NCBI GenBank assembly: GCA_002794105.1
Contig: PHFL01000049.1
Span: 1 to 38,205, forward strand
Length of the DNA stretch: 38,205 bases
Reading direction: 5' to 3'
Origin: Candidatus Thermochlorobacter aerophilus
GTDB taxonomy: Bacteria; Bacteroidota; Chlorobiia; Chlorobiales; Thermochlorobacteraceae
The notes beneath the pieces were generated by a model. That model did no database searches. It had not been told where the DNA came from and saw nothing but the letters and a program-made list of their open reading frames with translations. This document shows positions 17,391 to 26,686 of the stretch, piece by piece. Position 1 is the stretch's first letter, and every line of letters starts with the position of its first letter. The translations under genes were made by a program, and so were the position numbers.

Positions 17391-18959
17391 TTATAGAAAA
17401 CCATATTTTTTGAGTAAATCTTCAAGTGCTTCAGTGGTTAAGTCTGAAAGGTCACGTTCAGTTTCTACGCTAAGGCGTTTGAGCGGCTTTTCTAACGCTG
17501 GATTTTTAAGGTAGTATGTAATTTTCTTCGGTGTAATGCCTTCTGGGACATTAGTTGGGCGTCCGCGCTTACGTTTGGGCGGAGAAGCAGCGACGCTCTC
17601 TGACAGGTCAGCAGAGCTGTTGGTAGATGCTGCATTGGTCTCTGAAGATGTAACCGCATGGGCAACGCTCGATTCAGCCAGCGGTGAAGTCTCTTGGATA
17701 AAAGCCTGTTGAGCATTTGTCACTGCCTCAGCAGATGTTGCCTGACCTGTAGATGAACGCTCTGAAGACAGAGCAGTAGAAACTGCCTCTGAATGAGATT
17801 CAGTGTTCAGAGTTTTTCCATCTAAAGAGCGTTCTGAGACAGCAGATTCAGACGACGATAAATCGCTCTCTGTAAAATCGGCTGATGCAGAGCGCTTTGG
17901 CGCAGCGGTGCGACTGGCATTTTTGCCTTTCAATTGCTCGGCAAGAGTAAGCGCCCGCTGAAAAAACTCTGCGGCTCTTTCAGTATCCTGTTGCTTAGAA
18001 AGAATTTTGCCAATGCGAAGTAGGGTTTCAGACTCACCTTGCTTATCGCCCAGTTGCTCCTGATGCTTCAAGCTGCGTTGATGGTATTCTAAAGCCCGCT
18101 CATACTGACCAAGAAACGCATAAATGTTACCAATACTATTGAGCAAATATGACTCACCTTGCAGGTCGCCTAACTCTTGTTTTATCTTCAAGGCGCGCTC
18201 ATAGTAGTCTAAGGATTTCTCGTAGTTGCCAATGTTGTAGTAAAGTGTGGCTAATGATTGCAGAGAAAGTGCTGCACCTTTTTTGTCGCCAAGTGAAATT
18301 TGCAGGGCAAAGCAGCGCTCATGGTAGGTGATGCTCTGCTTGTAGTCGCCAAGATGACCGTATGTCATGGCAAGATGCTTGAGCGAGTTGGCTTCACCAA
18401 TGCGGTCACGAATGGCAGTACGAATCTTGAGACTACTTTGATGATACTCTAATGCGCGCCAGTAGTCACCAAGGTGAGCGTACACACCGCCAAGATTGTT
18501 GAGCGCCAGTGCTTCATTTTTGCGGTCACCAATCTCGCGGCTGAGCTCAAGCATTTTTTGGTAGCTCTCCAAGGCACTTTGAGGGTCACCTTTTTTGTAA
18601 TAAGCATTCCCAAGTGTAGTCAGTGTAGCAGCTTGACCAGCTTTATCGTTGAGATCTTGAAAGAGCTTGAGCGCTTGATGGCAATCTTGCAGTGCAGCAG
18701 CGTAGTCATTTTCCCGCCACTTGCAGTATCCCCTAATCTTGAAAGCTTCTGCAAGCCCTTTAAGATACCCCGAGCTTTGGGCAAGTTGTATGCTATTCTC
18801 GCATAGCATTAGGGCACTTGCAGTGTCAGAGTGCCGCAAATCCCATGCCGCCTGATTGATTAAGTCGACACGTGACTGCACATTCGACACTGACTTGAGC
18901 ATCGTCTCCAATCCCTTTAGTCGGGCGTTCATGGCTTGTGTATGGATTTTTGACGGCAA
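17391..18959 (-). CDS. TPR protein with Ser-rich linker, AT-hook and ribbon-helix-helix C-terminus
   Basis: 522 residues in three parts. Residues ~30-345 are about seven TPR units of the long Rap/MalT-like kind (repeated LG..Y..LGDY..AL.YH..SL, with GD..GEA between units). Residues ~346-460 are a low-complexity Ser/Ala/Glu/Thr linker. Residues 461-468 (PKRKRGRP) are an AT-hook with its GRP core, followed by a segment (about 477-520) with the pattern of a ribbon-helix-helix DNA-binding fold: a short strand KITYYL, then KPLKRLSVET, then LSDLTTEALEDLLKKYG. I infer a DNA-binding protein whose TPR part receives a protein or peptide signal. No such combination with a name is known to me. It is coupled to the pentapeptide gene and divergent from a receiver gene. 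Confidence 0.8.
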   Translation of the reverse strand: MPSKIHTQAMNARLKGLETMLKSVSNVQSRVDLINQAAWDLRHSDTASALMLCENSIQLAQSSGYLKGLAEAFKIRGYCKWRENDYAAALQDCHQALKLFQDLNDKAGQAATLTTLGNAYYKKGDPQSALESYQKMLELSREIGDRKNEALALNNLGGVYAHLGDYWRALEYHQSSLKIRTAIRDRIGEANSLKHLAMTYGHLGDYKQSITYHERCFALQISLGDKKGAALSLQSLATLYYNIGNYEKSLDYYERALKIKQELGDLQGESYLLNSIGNIYAFLGQYERALEYHQRSLKHQEQLGDKQGESETLLRIGKILSKQQDTERAAEFFQRALTLAEQLKGKNASRTAAPKRSASADFTESDLSSSESAVSERSLDGKTLNTESHSEAVSTALSSERSSTGQATSAEAVTNAQQAFIQETSPLAESSVAHAVTSSETNAASTNSSADLSESVAASPPKRKRGRPTNVPEGITPKKITYYLKNPALEKPLKRLSVETERDLSDLTTEALEDLLKKYGFL

Positions 18960-19063
18960 GAACTTTGTGGAAATAACAATTTAGCTTAACCTTGCAAAAA
19001 ATGCAACGGTCCCATAACTTGAAAAAACGAAAATACAAACACATGGCGTAACACAACCAGTTC

Positions 19064-19441
19064 ATGAGCGGCTCTAAAAGAACCTTGCTGATTGTCGATG
19101 ATGAAGAACTCATCCGAGATTTACTCTTCGACATACTTGCTGGCGACTACGACCTTATTTTGTGCAAGGATGGGGCGGAGGGTATAGAGAAGTTTGATAA
19201 ATATGCGTCGCAACTCTCTGGGGTAATTACAGATTTGGTAATGCCTAAAGTAAATGGAGATAAGCTCATCCAGCACATTCGAGAAAAAATGCCCAACCTG
19301 CCAATCCTGATTATCACAGGCTATGAACGCGAAACCGATACTACCCTCTTGCAAAAGGACAAATCCATACAACTGCTTCAAAAGCCATTCCGAATAGATA
19401 AGCTGCAAACCATGCTGAGTGAGATGCTAAACAAATCGTAG
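19064..19441 (+). CDS. Single-domain response regulator (CheY-like)
   Basis: 125 residues, one REC domain only. It has the acidic pair D12/D13 in VDDEE, phosphoacceptor Asp57 in ITDLVMPKVNG, the Thr in ITGYE and the lysine in LQKPF near 107. There is no output domain, so it would act by binding a partner or in a phosphorelay. It is divergent from the TPR/AT-hook gene, with only 104 bases between starts, which suggests a shared regulatory region. The kinase at 12.6 kb is the only one in this window; pairing with it is a guess. Confidence 0.9.
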   Translation: MSGSKRTLLIVDDEELIRDLLFDILAGDYDLILCKDGAEGIEKFDKYASQLSGVITDLVMPKVNGDKLIQHIREKMPNLPILIITGYERETDTTLLQKDKSIQLLQKPFRIDKLQTMLSEMLNKS

Positions 19442-19454
19442 TACCAGTATTCGT

Positions 19455-19486
19455 GGTAAAAGAAAAGAGCGGCAAAGAGCTGCTCT
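19455..19486 (-). terminator. Terminator of prs-rplY
   Basis: Stem of 8 pairs with one G-U (19466-19473 and 19479-19486) and a 5-base loop. On the minus strand it is followed by TTTTCTTTT. It lies about 20 bases beyond the rplY stop. Confidence 0.6.
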
Positions 19487-19508
19487 ACTGAAAGCAAATA
19501 AAAAGTGG

Positions 19509-20162
19509 TTATTTTTTCTCGGTCTTTTCAGATGTTTTCTCTTTGCCCTTAGCAGCAGTTTCTGATTCTGCAGCAGCAGTTGCAGCGGTAGCAGTGGCAG
19601 CCTTAATGGGAGCCACAATAGAGACAATCGAGACAGAAGGGTCACCCAAAATTTTCCACTTTGCAGAAGCAAACATTTCGTTGGCGTCCTTGATGTGAAG
19701 TGTGTCGCCAATTTCCATGTGCGAGATGTCAAACTCAATGTGTTCAGGAATGTCGCCAGGCAGGGTGCGAATGAGAAGTTTATGCATCAATACTTGCACT
19801 CTTCCACCTTTTACTACGCCAGCTGGTGTGCCTTTAAAGAGCGTGGGAACTTCCGTGTCAATCATCTCATCTGCTTTGATGAGTTGGAAGTCGGCATGAA
19901 GAATGTGCTCACCGAGGGGGTCAAATTGGCGGTCTTTCATAATGGCTTGCTTCTCCGTTCCATCACTGAACTTTAGGCAGACAAGATGAGACTCTGTTGT
20001 GTAGACCAGCTTACGCAGAGCAGATTCTTTAACTGCAAGCGGAAGAGATGGTTCGCCCTTGTGATAGAGCACAGCTGGGACAAAGCCACGACGGCGCAAG
20101 GCTTTTAACTCACCCTTTGTTCGCGTCTGGCGCGTTTCAGCTTCAAGAACAATAGTTTGCAT
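19509..20162 (-). CDS. rplY: 50S ribosomal protein L25/Ctc family
   Basis: 217-residue long form of L25 (CTC type), which binds 5S rRNA. The N-terminal L25 domain (about 1-92) has the usual RTKGELKALRRRGFVPAVLY and the HADFQLI end. The C-terminal beta domain (about 95-185) contains GVVKGGRVQVLMHKL and the PGDIPEHIEFDIS stretch. An Ala/Thr/Glu/Lys-rich tail ends the protein. It follows prs by 30 bases; the prs-ctc/rplY order is widespread in bacteria. A hairpin after the stop ends the unit. Confidence 0.95.
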   Translation of the reverse strand: MQTIVLEAETRQTRTKGELKALRRRGFVPAVLYHKGEPSLPLAVKESALRKLVYTTESHLVCLKFSDGTEKQAIMKDRQFDPLGEHILHADFQLIKADEMIDTEVPTLFKGTPAGVVKGGRVQVLMHKLLIRTLPGDIPEHIEFDISHMEIGDTLHIKDANEMFASAKWKILGDPSVSIVSIVAPIKAATATAATAAAESETAAKGKEKTSEKTEKK

Positions 20163-20192
20163 AAGGATTAGTGTTTGAAATTGTGTGCAAAT

Positions 20193-21131
20193 TTAATCTT
20201 CATCAAACAATGAGCTAATGGAACTATCATCGTAGATGCGCTTGATGGCTTCGGCAAACAAGCCACTGACGCTAACAATCTCGAGCTTAGACAGTGGTGG
20301 ATGATTGGTCATTACAGAGTCAGTAGCAATAACTTTTTCAATGTCAGAATTCTCAATGCGCTCAACAGCTGAACCGGAAAGAATAGGATGCGTACAGGCG
20401 GCAAAGATGCGAAGCGCACCATGCTTTTTCATGGCTGTGGCAGCACTGACCATTGTGCCGCCTGTATCAATCATATCGTCGACAAGCAGCACGTTTTTCC
20501 CTTTGACATCGCCAATGACATTCATGACCTCAGCTTCGTTAGGTCGCGTTCGGCGCTTATCACATATTACCAAGTCTGAACCCAGACGTTTGGCATAACT
20601 GCGCGCCAATTTTACACCCCCAACATCAGGCGAGGCTACCACAAGATTGTCTAACTGCATTTTTTGAATGTGGTTGATAATTATGCCCGCCGAATAAAGA
20701 TGGTCAAAGGGAATATCAAAGAACCCTTGAATCTGAGGGGCATGTAAGTCCATAGTCAAAACTCGGTCAGCACCTGCTGTTGTGATAAGGTTGGCAACCA
20801 GTTTTGCCGTAATAGATACACGTGGCTGGTCTTTGCGGTCCTGACGTGCATAGCCGTAGTATGGGATAACTGCTGTAATGCGACTGGCTGAAGCACGCCT
20901 TGCCGCATCAATTAAAATTAGCAGTTCCAGCAAGTTCTCAGCAGGTGAGTTGGTCGATTGTATGATGAAAAGGTCACTGCCGCGGATGGATTCATTGTAA
21001 TGCACCGAAATTTCGCCATCTGAAAAGCTTTTAATCTCAGCTTTGCAAATTGGTAGCGAAAGCTGATTGGCAATTTTTTCTGCCAACGGACGGTTGCTGC
21101 GTCCAGCGAAAATTTTGATGGTCTTGAACAT
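20193..21131 (-). CDS. prs: Ribose-phosphate pyrophosphokinase (PRPP synthase)
   Basis: 312 residues, normal for class I enzymes. It makes PRPP from ribose 5-phosphate and ATP for nucleotide, His and Trp synthesis. Visible blocks are the N-terminal FAGRSNRPLAEKIA, the flexible loop PYYGYARQDRK, the metal/ATP motif MDLHAPQIQGFFDIP, and the PRPP-binding loop VLLVDDMIDTGGT. No unusual feature is seen. First gene of the prs-rplY unit. Its promoter should lie in the 129 bases shared with divergent lpxD. Confidence 0.97.
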   Translation of the reverse strand: MFKTIKIFAGRSNRPLAEKIANQLSLPICKAEIKSFSDGEISVHYNESIRGSDLFIIQSTNSPAENLLELLILIDAARRASASRITAVIPYYGYARQDRKDQPRVSITAKLVANLITTAGADRVLTMDLHAPQIQGFFDIPFDHLYSAGIIINHIQKMQLDNLVVASPDVGGVKLARSYAKRLGSDLVICDKRRTRPNEAEVMNVIGDVKGKNVLLVDDMIDTGGTMVSAATAMKKHGALRIFAACTHPILSGSAVERIENSDIEKVIATDSVMTNHPPLSKLEIVSVSGLFAEAIKRIYDDSSISSLFDED

Positions 21132-21260
21132 AGTCTTGCCGTCTGCTGCAACTACAAAGATGGCTACAAAAATACTTTTGTTTTTTGACTATTCGACCTA
21201 TTTTCATCTTTCAAAGAACCAAAAATATACAAACATTCAATCTCAAAACCGAAAGCTGCA

Positions 21261-22331
21261 ATGCCTACGCTCGGCGAAATTTACCGCTTTCTTGCAGACA
21301 TTTTTCCAGAAACAGAGCTCATCGGTAGGCAAGATGTGGTCATAGAAAAAATCTCGCCGATTGAAGAGGCACAGGCTGGCAGCATTTCCTTTATTGCTAA
21401 CTCAAAGTATGAAAAATTTCTGGCACAGACAGCGGCATCTGCCTTGATTGTGTCAAAAAAACTTGACACGCGGCAAGCTCCAAAAGAACTTGCACTGCTG
21501 AGAGTAGATGACCCTTACACGGCATTTGTGTTTGTGTTGGAGTTCTTCAACAAGCCGCAAGATATTGCCCCGAAAGGTATTCATCCCACTGCAGTGATTT
21601 CAAGTTCAGCGACCGTGCACCCGAGCGCGCGCATTGGTGCCTACTGCGTCATCGGCGAAAATGTGCAAATCGGTGCAAATACCATTCTCTATCCGCATAC
21701 CACCATTCTGGATGGCACGGTAATCGGTGAGTGTTGCATACTCTATCCGCATGTTACCATTTACCACAATTGCCAAATCGGACATCGCACCATCATCCAT
21801 GCAGGTGCTGTAATCGGCGCCGACGGCTTTGGGTTTGCACCGCAAAAAGACTCGAGCTTCAAAAAAATCCCGCAAATTGGTCGTGTCGTCATTGAAGATG
21901 ATGTCGAAATCGGCGCGAACACTTGCATCGATCGTGCCACACTAGGCGAGACTGTCATCCGCAAGGGTGCAAAGTTAGACAATCTTGTCCAAGTCGGGCA
22001 CAACTGTAGCATTGGAACAAATACAGTGATTGCTGCACAAGCGGGGCTGTCGGGCAGTACCAAAATCGGCAATTCATGTATGATTGGTGGGCAAGTTGGA
22101 TTTGTCGGGCATCTGGAAATTGCTGACCGCATCACTCTGGGCGGGCAATCTGGTGTGACCAAATCTTGGACAAAGCCCGGCGAATTTCTTCGCGGTTCCC
22201 CAGCTAAGCCTATCCGTGAACAGCTGCGCCAAGAAGCCATGTTGGGCAAGCTCGAGGAAATGATGCACCGCATCAAAGAGTTAGAAAAGCAGTTGGCAGA
22301 GCTGAAAGCAGAAAACAAAACAACCACTTAG
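21261..22331 (+). CDS. lpxD: UDP-3-O-acylglucosamine N-acyltransferase
   Basis: 356 residues. It adds the N-linked 3-hydroxyacyl chain in the third step of lipid A synthesis and shows that the cell makes LPS. The N-terminal uridine-binding domain (about 1-100) is followed by a left-handed beta-helix made of hexapeptide repeats (about 110-320, e.g. IGANTILYPHTTI). The catalytic histidine is in VQVGHNCSIG and the characteristic GADGFGFAP is present. A short C-terminal helix rich in Glu/Lys closes the trimer. It ends three bases before the aldehyde dehydrogenase gene; the functional link between them is unclear. Confidence 0.96.
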   Translation: MPTLGEIYRFLADIFPETELIGRQDVVIEKISPIEEAQAGSISFIANSKYEKFLAQTAASALIVSKKLDTRQAPKELALLRVDDPYTAFVFVLEFFNKPQDIAPKGIHPTAVISSSATVHPSARIGAYCVIGENVQIGANTILYPHTTILDGTVIGECCILYPHVTIYHNCQIGHRTIIHAGAVIGADGFGFAPQKDSSFKKIPQIGRVVIEDDVEIGANTCIDRATLGETVIRKGAKLDNLVQVGHNCSIGTNTVIAAQAGLSGSTKIGNSCMIGGQVGFVGHLEIADRITLGGQSGVTKSWTKPGEFLRGSPAKPIREQLRQEAMLGKLEEMMHRIKELEKQLAELKAENKTTT

Positions 22332-22334
22332 GTC

Positions 22335-23704
22335 ATGCTGGAATCCATTAACCCTGCAACTGAAGAGCGAATACAAACCTACCCAGAACACACAGCAGCA
22401 GAGTTAGACGAAATTGTGCGTCGCGCTGAACAAGCCTTTAGGAGTTGGAAAAAAGTACCAATTGTCGAGCGCGCTCATCTTCTAAGAAAAGCCGCTGAGG
22501 TGCTACTTAAGAATGTAGAGCAGTATGCAGCATGCATTACGCAGGAAATGGGTAAGCCTATCGCACAAAGCCGTGCCGAAGTTGAAAAATGTGCAACCAA
22601 TTGCATCTACTTTGCCGACAACGCCGAACGCTTTTTGCAGGCTGAACATGTAGCAACTGAAGCCCAAAAAAGTTACATCGCCTTTGAACCGCTGGGTGTT
22701 GTTTTGGCAATTATGCCATGGAACTTTCCTTTTTGGCAAGTGTTCCGCTGTGCGGCACCCATTTTGGCAGCAGGAAATACATTGGTGCTAAAACATGCGC
22801 CGACGACCACAGGCTGTGCCTTAGCAGTGCAAGAGGTGTTCAGACACGCAGGGTTCCCTGAAGGGGTGTATCAAACCTTGCTCATTGCCGCGCCCAATGT
22901 GCCCGAGCAGGTCAGCATGCTGATTGAACACCCCAGTGTGAAAGCTGTCACGCTGACTGGCAGCACAAACGCTGGCAGATTTGTTGCTGCAAAAGCTGGT
23001 GCAGCACTCAAAAAAAGTGTGCTGGAACTCGGTGGGAGCGACCCCTACCTTATCTTAGAAGATGCTGACCTTGAACTTGCTGTAGAGACCTGCGCCAACT
23101 CTCGTTGTATCACACTGGGCAAAGCTGTATTGCTGCAAAGCGGTTTATTGTCGTAGAAAAGGTGCGCAAAAAATTTGAGGAAGCATTTGTAGAGAAAATG
23201 CGTGCAAAGCGCATTGGTGACCCTCTAAGTGATGTGGATTTAGGTCCCTTGGCACGCAACGATTTGCGCCACACCTTGCATCGCCAAGTTCAAGCAAGTA
23301 TATCCAAAGGTGCAAAATTGCTATTAGGTGGAGCATACCCTGAAGGCAAGGGCTTTTTCTATCCTCCAACAGTGCTGAGCCATGTAACCAAAGGCATGCC
23401 AGCATATGATGAAGAACTTTTCGGTCCAGTGGCGGCTATCATTGCAGCAAAAGATGAGGCAGAAGCAATTGCCTTAGCCAACGACACTTGCTACGGCTTG
23501 GGGGCGGCGATTTTTACCAGCGACTGTGAGCGTGGTGAAAGGATTGCAAAAGAAATAGAAGCTGGAAATTGCTTTATCAATGCAATGGTGCGCTCCGACC
23601 CACGCCTACCCTTTGGAGGAATCAAAAGCTCTGGCTACGGACGGGAGCTTTCGCACATCGGTATGCATGAGTTTGTCAATATCAAAACCGTGTTTGTGCG
23701 CTAG
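22335..23704 (+). CDS. Aldehyde dehydrogenase (succinate-semialdehyde dehydrogenase-like), frameshifted
   Basis: NAD(P)-dependent aldehyde dehydrogenase of about 456 residues when the two frames are joined. The first frame (22335 to ~23112) has PWNFPFWQ near residue 129, the NAD motif TLTGSTNAG near 214, and the catalytic-Glu block LELGGSDP. The second frame (~23113 to 23704) has the catalytic cysteine in HTGQSCIAAKRF, the EELFGPVAA block and the C-terminal PFGGIKSSGYGREL. Adding one A at about 23112 joins them as SRCINTGQSC, the standard sequence for this subfamily. The subfamily resembles succinate-semialdehyde dehydrogenases. Because every motif is intact I read the break as a probable sequencing error; if real, the gene is inactive. 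Confidence 0.88.
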
Positions 23705-23755
23705 TTGCGTCTCTGAAAAATTCAAAGCAAACAAGCGCATCAAAAAACAGAAAAA

Positions 23756-23807
23756 AGCCATAACAGCGCAAGAGTTAAGATTCTGCTTCCTGTTATGGCT
23801 CTTTTTT
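23756..23807. terminator. Terminator after the aldehyde dehydrogenase gene
   Basis: Perfect 11-bp stem AGCCATAACAG/CTGTTATGGCT (23756-23766 and 23790-23800) with a 23-base loop. It is preceded by six A and followed by CTTTTTT, so it can work on both strands, between convergent genes. Confidence 0.75.
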
Positions 23808-23829
23808 GCACAGCAGAGAGCAGGTCACC

Positions 23830-24054
23830 TCACTTGAAAAATTCATCAAGTGTGTAGACTTTGCCATTGACTTCGACAGAGAGTTCATTGTTGTTTGGAT
23901 TAACAAACACAGGAATCTCTCTGACAGTCCACTGCACGCCGCGCCCGTCGAAGTTCATGTTGTAGCGCTCTTCGTTGAGCATCACTGTGTCATTGACTGG
24001 CACAGCAATGTCTTCGTTGCTGGAAAGCACTACAAGCTTGGCAGCGCCATCCAT
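23830..24054 (-). CDS. Small unknown protein, probably truncated by a frameshift
   Basis: The intact frame encodes 74 residues that look like a beta-rich domain (VREIPVFVNPNNNELSVEV ... TLDEFFK) and match no family I can name. Just upstream, another frame (about 24079-24170) reads GRLKLTISSAAGYGRINA. Adding one A at about 24077 fuses it as INATPEFKRKIMDGAAK, with no internal stop. The real gene therefore probably extends to near 24170, but no in-frame start is visible there, so more than one lesion may exist. It could be a decaying gene or another sequencing error. It lies between two terminators. Confidence 0.4.
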   Translation of the reverse strand: MDGAAKLVVLSSNEDIAVPVNDTVMLNEERYNMNFDGRGVQWTVREIPVFVNPNNNELSVEVNGKVYTLDEFFK

Positions 24055-24304
24055 AATTTTGCGCTTAAACTCTGGCGTGCATTGATTCTACCGTACCCAG
24101 CTGCAGAAGAAATCGTGAGTTTCAGGCGACCGCGTTCATCGCGCTTAGCAGAGTGATAAGTATTATCATCTTATGAACGGCATTGCCTGATTTGTTAAGT
24201 GGCATAGCTCGCTTTGGTTAAATGTGATTAAAGTTTAACATTCAAACAGCACCACACACCTCAAGCTAAAATTAACACTCCGTGCAAGTCTCTGACCACA
24301 AAAG

Positions 24305-24337
24305 AAAAAAGGCTGTCTTTGAATAGACAGCCTTTTT
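24305..24337 (-). terminator. Terminator of dnaK
   Basis: 9-bp stem AGGCTGTCT/AGACAGCCT (24310-24318 and 24325-24333), extended by A/T pairs, with a 6-base loop. On the minus strand it is followed by TTTTTTCTTT. It lies just beyond the dnaK stop. Confidence 0.8.
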
Positions 24338-24345
24338 GGTCGGTT

Positions 24346-26238
24346 TTATTTGTCGTCGACAATCTCAAAGTCGGCATTCTTGACCTCGCCATCAGAGCTT
24401 GGCTGTCTGGCGCTACCAGAATTGTTCATGCTGCTGGCAGCCGAACCCTGATAGAGCTTGGTGGAGACATCCTGCCAGACCTTGGTCAAGTTGTCCATAG
24501 CGCTCTTGATGCTACTGACAGTGCCTGACTTTTGTGCATCTTTGAGCGAGTCGAGAGCTGCATTCAAACGTGAGAGATCAGCGGCAGGAATCTTGTCGCC
24601 CAAGTCTTTAATCTGCCTTTCTGTTGAGAAAATCAGTGCATCGGCAGCATTTCTGGTATCGGCTTCTTCCTTACGACGACGGTCTTCTTCGGCATGTGCT
24701 TTGGCATCTTCGCGCATTTTTTGAATCTCGGCTTCGGAGAGCTTCCCGCTGGCTTCAATACGGATTTTTTGCTCTCTGCCCGTAGCCTTATCCCTTGCAG
24801 AGACATTAAGAATGCCATTGGCGTCAATATCAAAGGTTACTTCAATTTGTGGCACGCCTCTGGGTGCTGGCGGAATACCATCCAAGATGAAGCGCCCTAA
24901 GGTCTTATTGTCAACTGCCATCGGTCGCTCACCTTGCAAGACATGAATCTCGACAGAGGTTTGGTTGTCAGAAGCTGTCGAGAAAATCTCAGACTTGCGA
25001 GTTGGGATAGTTGTATTGGCTTCAATGAGCTTGGTCATAACACCACCGAGTGTTTCAATACCAAGCGAGAGTGGTGTGACATCAAGCAGAAGCACATCCC
25101 GAATATCACCCTTGAGAACAGCACCCTGAATGGCGGCTCCAATAGCTACAACTTCGTCTGGATTAACGCTCTTGTTAGGTTCTTTCTTGAAGAATTCCCG
25201 TACCATGTCTTGTACCTTCGGTATGCGTGTCGAGCCACCGACCAGCACCACCTCATCGATATCTTCAATGCTAAGCTTAGCATTTTTCATGGCACGGCGG
25301 CAAGGCTCAAGCATACGCTCAAAAAGGTCAGCGCAGAGGGCTTCGAACTTGGCACGGCTGATAGTCATAACCAGATGCTTGGGTCCATCTTGTGTAGCAG
25401 TAATGAAAGGCAGATTTACTTCTGTTTCAGTACGCGACGACAGCTCAATCTTAGCTTTCTCTGCTGCCTCTTTCAGCCGTTGCAATGCCATTGGGTCTTT
25501 CCGCAAGTCAATGCCCTCTTGCTTTTTGAACTCATCAGCCATGTAGTCAATAAGGCGTTGGTCGAAGTCGTCGCCACCTAAGTGCGTATCTCCATCCGTT
25601 GAGCGCACTTCAAAGACCCCATCTCCAAGCTCAAGAATAGAGATATCAAACGTTCCACCGCCTAAGTCAAAGACGGCAACCTTTTCATTGGCTTTCTTTT
25701 TGTCCAAACCGTAAGCCAATGCAGCAGCCGTAGGTTCGTTCAAAATACGCTTGACTTCTAAGCCTGCAATCTTACCAGCATCCTTTGTAGCTTGACGCTG
25801 TGCATCATTAAAGTAAGCGGGTACTGTGATGACAGCCTCGGTGACCTTCTCACCCAGGTAATCCTCAGCAGTCTGCTTCATCTTCTGAAGAATCATTGCA
25901 GAAATTTCCTGCGGTGAGTACACTTTCCCAGCAATGCGCACTCGTGCTTGACCGTTCTCGTTAATGACTTCGTACGGCACCATCTTAATTTCTTCGGTCA
26001 CCTCAGCATATGAGCGACCCATGAAACGCTTGATTGAGTAGATAGTATTCTTCGGATTGGTAATAGCTTGGCGCTTAGCAGGATGCCCAACAACCCGCTC
26101 ACCAGTCTTCGTGAAAGCAACCATTGAAGGGGTGGTCCGATACCCTTCTGAGTTAGCAATCACAACGGGTTCATTGCCTTGCATGACTGCAACGCACGAG
26201 TTCGTTGTGCCTAAGTCAATTCCAATGATTTTGCCCAT
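24346..26238 (-). CDS. dnaK: Molecular chaperone DnaK (Hsp70)
   Basis: 630 residues, the usual length. ATP-driven chaperone for folding and for Fe-S scaffold proteins. The N-terminal [13 protein letters not shown], the phosphate loop [14 protein letters not shown] and [12 protein letters not shown] are intact. The substrate-binding domain starts near 390 ([16 protein letters not shown]). The C-terminal lid has a Ser/Asn-rich tail ending in FEIVDDK. An AAAGGAG ribosome site precedes the start at 26238. No grpE or dnaJ is adjacent. No CIRCE inverted repeat (TTAGCACTC-N9-GAGTGCTAA) is seen upstream. Confidence 0.98.
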   Translation of the reverse strand: MGKIIGIDLGTTNSCVAVMQGNEPVVIANSEGYRTTPSMVAFTKTGERVVGHPAKRQAITNPKNTIYSIKRFMGRSYAEVTEEIKMVPYEVINENGQARVRIAGKVYSPQEISAMILQKMKQTAEDYLGEKVTEAVITVPAYFNDAQRQATKDAGKIAGLEVKRILNEPTAAALAYGLDKKKANEKVAVFDLGGGTFDISILELGDGVFEVRSTDGDTHLGGDDFDQRLIDYMADEFKKQEGIDLRKDPMALQRLKEAAEKAKIELSSRTETEVNLPFITATQDGPKHLVMTISRAKFEALCADLFERMLEPCRRAMKNAKLSIEDIDEVVLVGGSTRIPKVQDMVREFFKKEPNKSVNPDEVVAIGAAIQGAVLKGDIRDVLLLDVTPLSLGIETLGGVMTKLIEANTTIPTRKSEIFSTASDNQTSVEIHVLQGERPMAVDNKTLGRFILDGIPPAPRGVPQIEVTFDIDANGILNVSARDKATGREQKIRIEASGKLSEAEIQKMREDAKAHAEEDRRRKEEADTRNAADALIFSTERQIKDLGDKIPAADLSRLNAALDSLKDAQKSGTVSSIKSAMDNLTKVWQDVSTKLYQGSAASSMNNSGSARQPSSDGEVKNADFEIVDDK

Positions 26239-26445
26239 AACTGCTCCTTTGGTTTAGGTTGGTAATACAAACTTTTAACTTGAGAAAATGATGTTTTTTA
26301 ACTCCCTGCTCACTGCCTACATCAGCAAAAACTGTTCCACTCAATAACCATCAGCGCCGTCATGAAAATAATACAGACCATGAAACATCCAAAGAAATTG
26401 TAAAAAACTTGTAAGACAGGTGCTTCTACAATCAGTGCAGGCATA

Positions 26446-26495
26446 AAAAATAAAAAGTGCCTTCGCAGAAAATGAACGGGAAACTGCGAAAGCAC
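26446..26495 (-). terminator. Second terminator-like hairpin upstream of dnaK
   Basis: Stem of 12 positions with one mismatch, GTGCCTTCGCAG/CTGCGAAAGCAC (26457-26468 and 26484-26495), with a 15-base loop. On the minus strand it is followed by TTTTTATTTTTT. No annotated minus-strand gene ends here, since hsp20 has its own terminator 150 bases earlier. It may end a small RNA, or act as a leader structure for the plus-strand ORF at 26517. Confidence 0.45.
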
Positions 26496-26516
26496 CATTG
26501 AAAAAGGAGAATAACT

Positions 26517-26600
26517 ATGAACTGCCACAGAAAATGCTACTTGGCAAGAAAAAGTTCCAAAAAAAGTCGGTTTGGCTATTTTTTGAAAGTAAGTTCATAA
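26517..26600 (+). CDS. Possible 27-residue basic peptide
   Basis: A short frame MNCHRKCYLARKSS...KVSS starts 7 bases after a good GGAG site in AAAAAGGAG (26506-26509). It contains two cysteines and nine Lys/Arg. Such a strong ribosome site before an isolated ATG is the only support. It lacks a recognisable family, and chance occurrence in A-rich sequence is quite possible. Confidence 0.2.
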   Translation: MNCHRKCYLARKSSKKSRFGYFLKVSS

Positions 26601-26630
26601 TCTTAAAGACTTATATTTTCCACGAACCAA

Positions 26631-26661
26631 AAAAATAAGCCTGACCCCAAAGGGTCAGGCT
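26631..26661 (-). terminator. Terminator of hsp20
   Basis: Perfect 10-bp stem AGCCTGACCC/GGGTCAGGCT (26638-26647 and 26652-26661) with a CAAA loop. On the minus strand it is followed by TATTTTTTT. It lies 26 bases beyond the hsp20 stop. Confidence 0.85.
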
Positions 26662-26686
26662 AAGACTTCAGGGTATGGACAATGCG

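Larger units (their letters stand above)
26239..26686. other. Intergenic region between hsp20 and dnaK
   Basis: 448 bases without an established gene. It contains the hsp20 terminator, a second hairpin (26457-26495) and a 27-codon ORF on the plus strand, each listed separately. The dnaK promoter should lie near 26260-26450, but no clear heat-shock promoter or CIRCE element is visible. The minus-strand frame 26322-26528 encodes a hydrophobic peptide without a ribosome site, which I do not call. Confidence 0.4.

Noticed and set aside
17581..17950. Possible repeat array (Ser/Ala/Glu-rich DNA)
   Set aside because: It is the low-complexity linker of the TPR protein. The repetition is at amino-acid level, with no regular DNA unit.
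26322..26528. Hydrophobic 68-residue frame on the minus strand upstream of dnaK
   Set aside because: No ribosome site before either Met, and a terminator-like hairpin lies inside it. The hydrophobicity can come from T-rich sequence.
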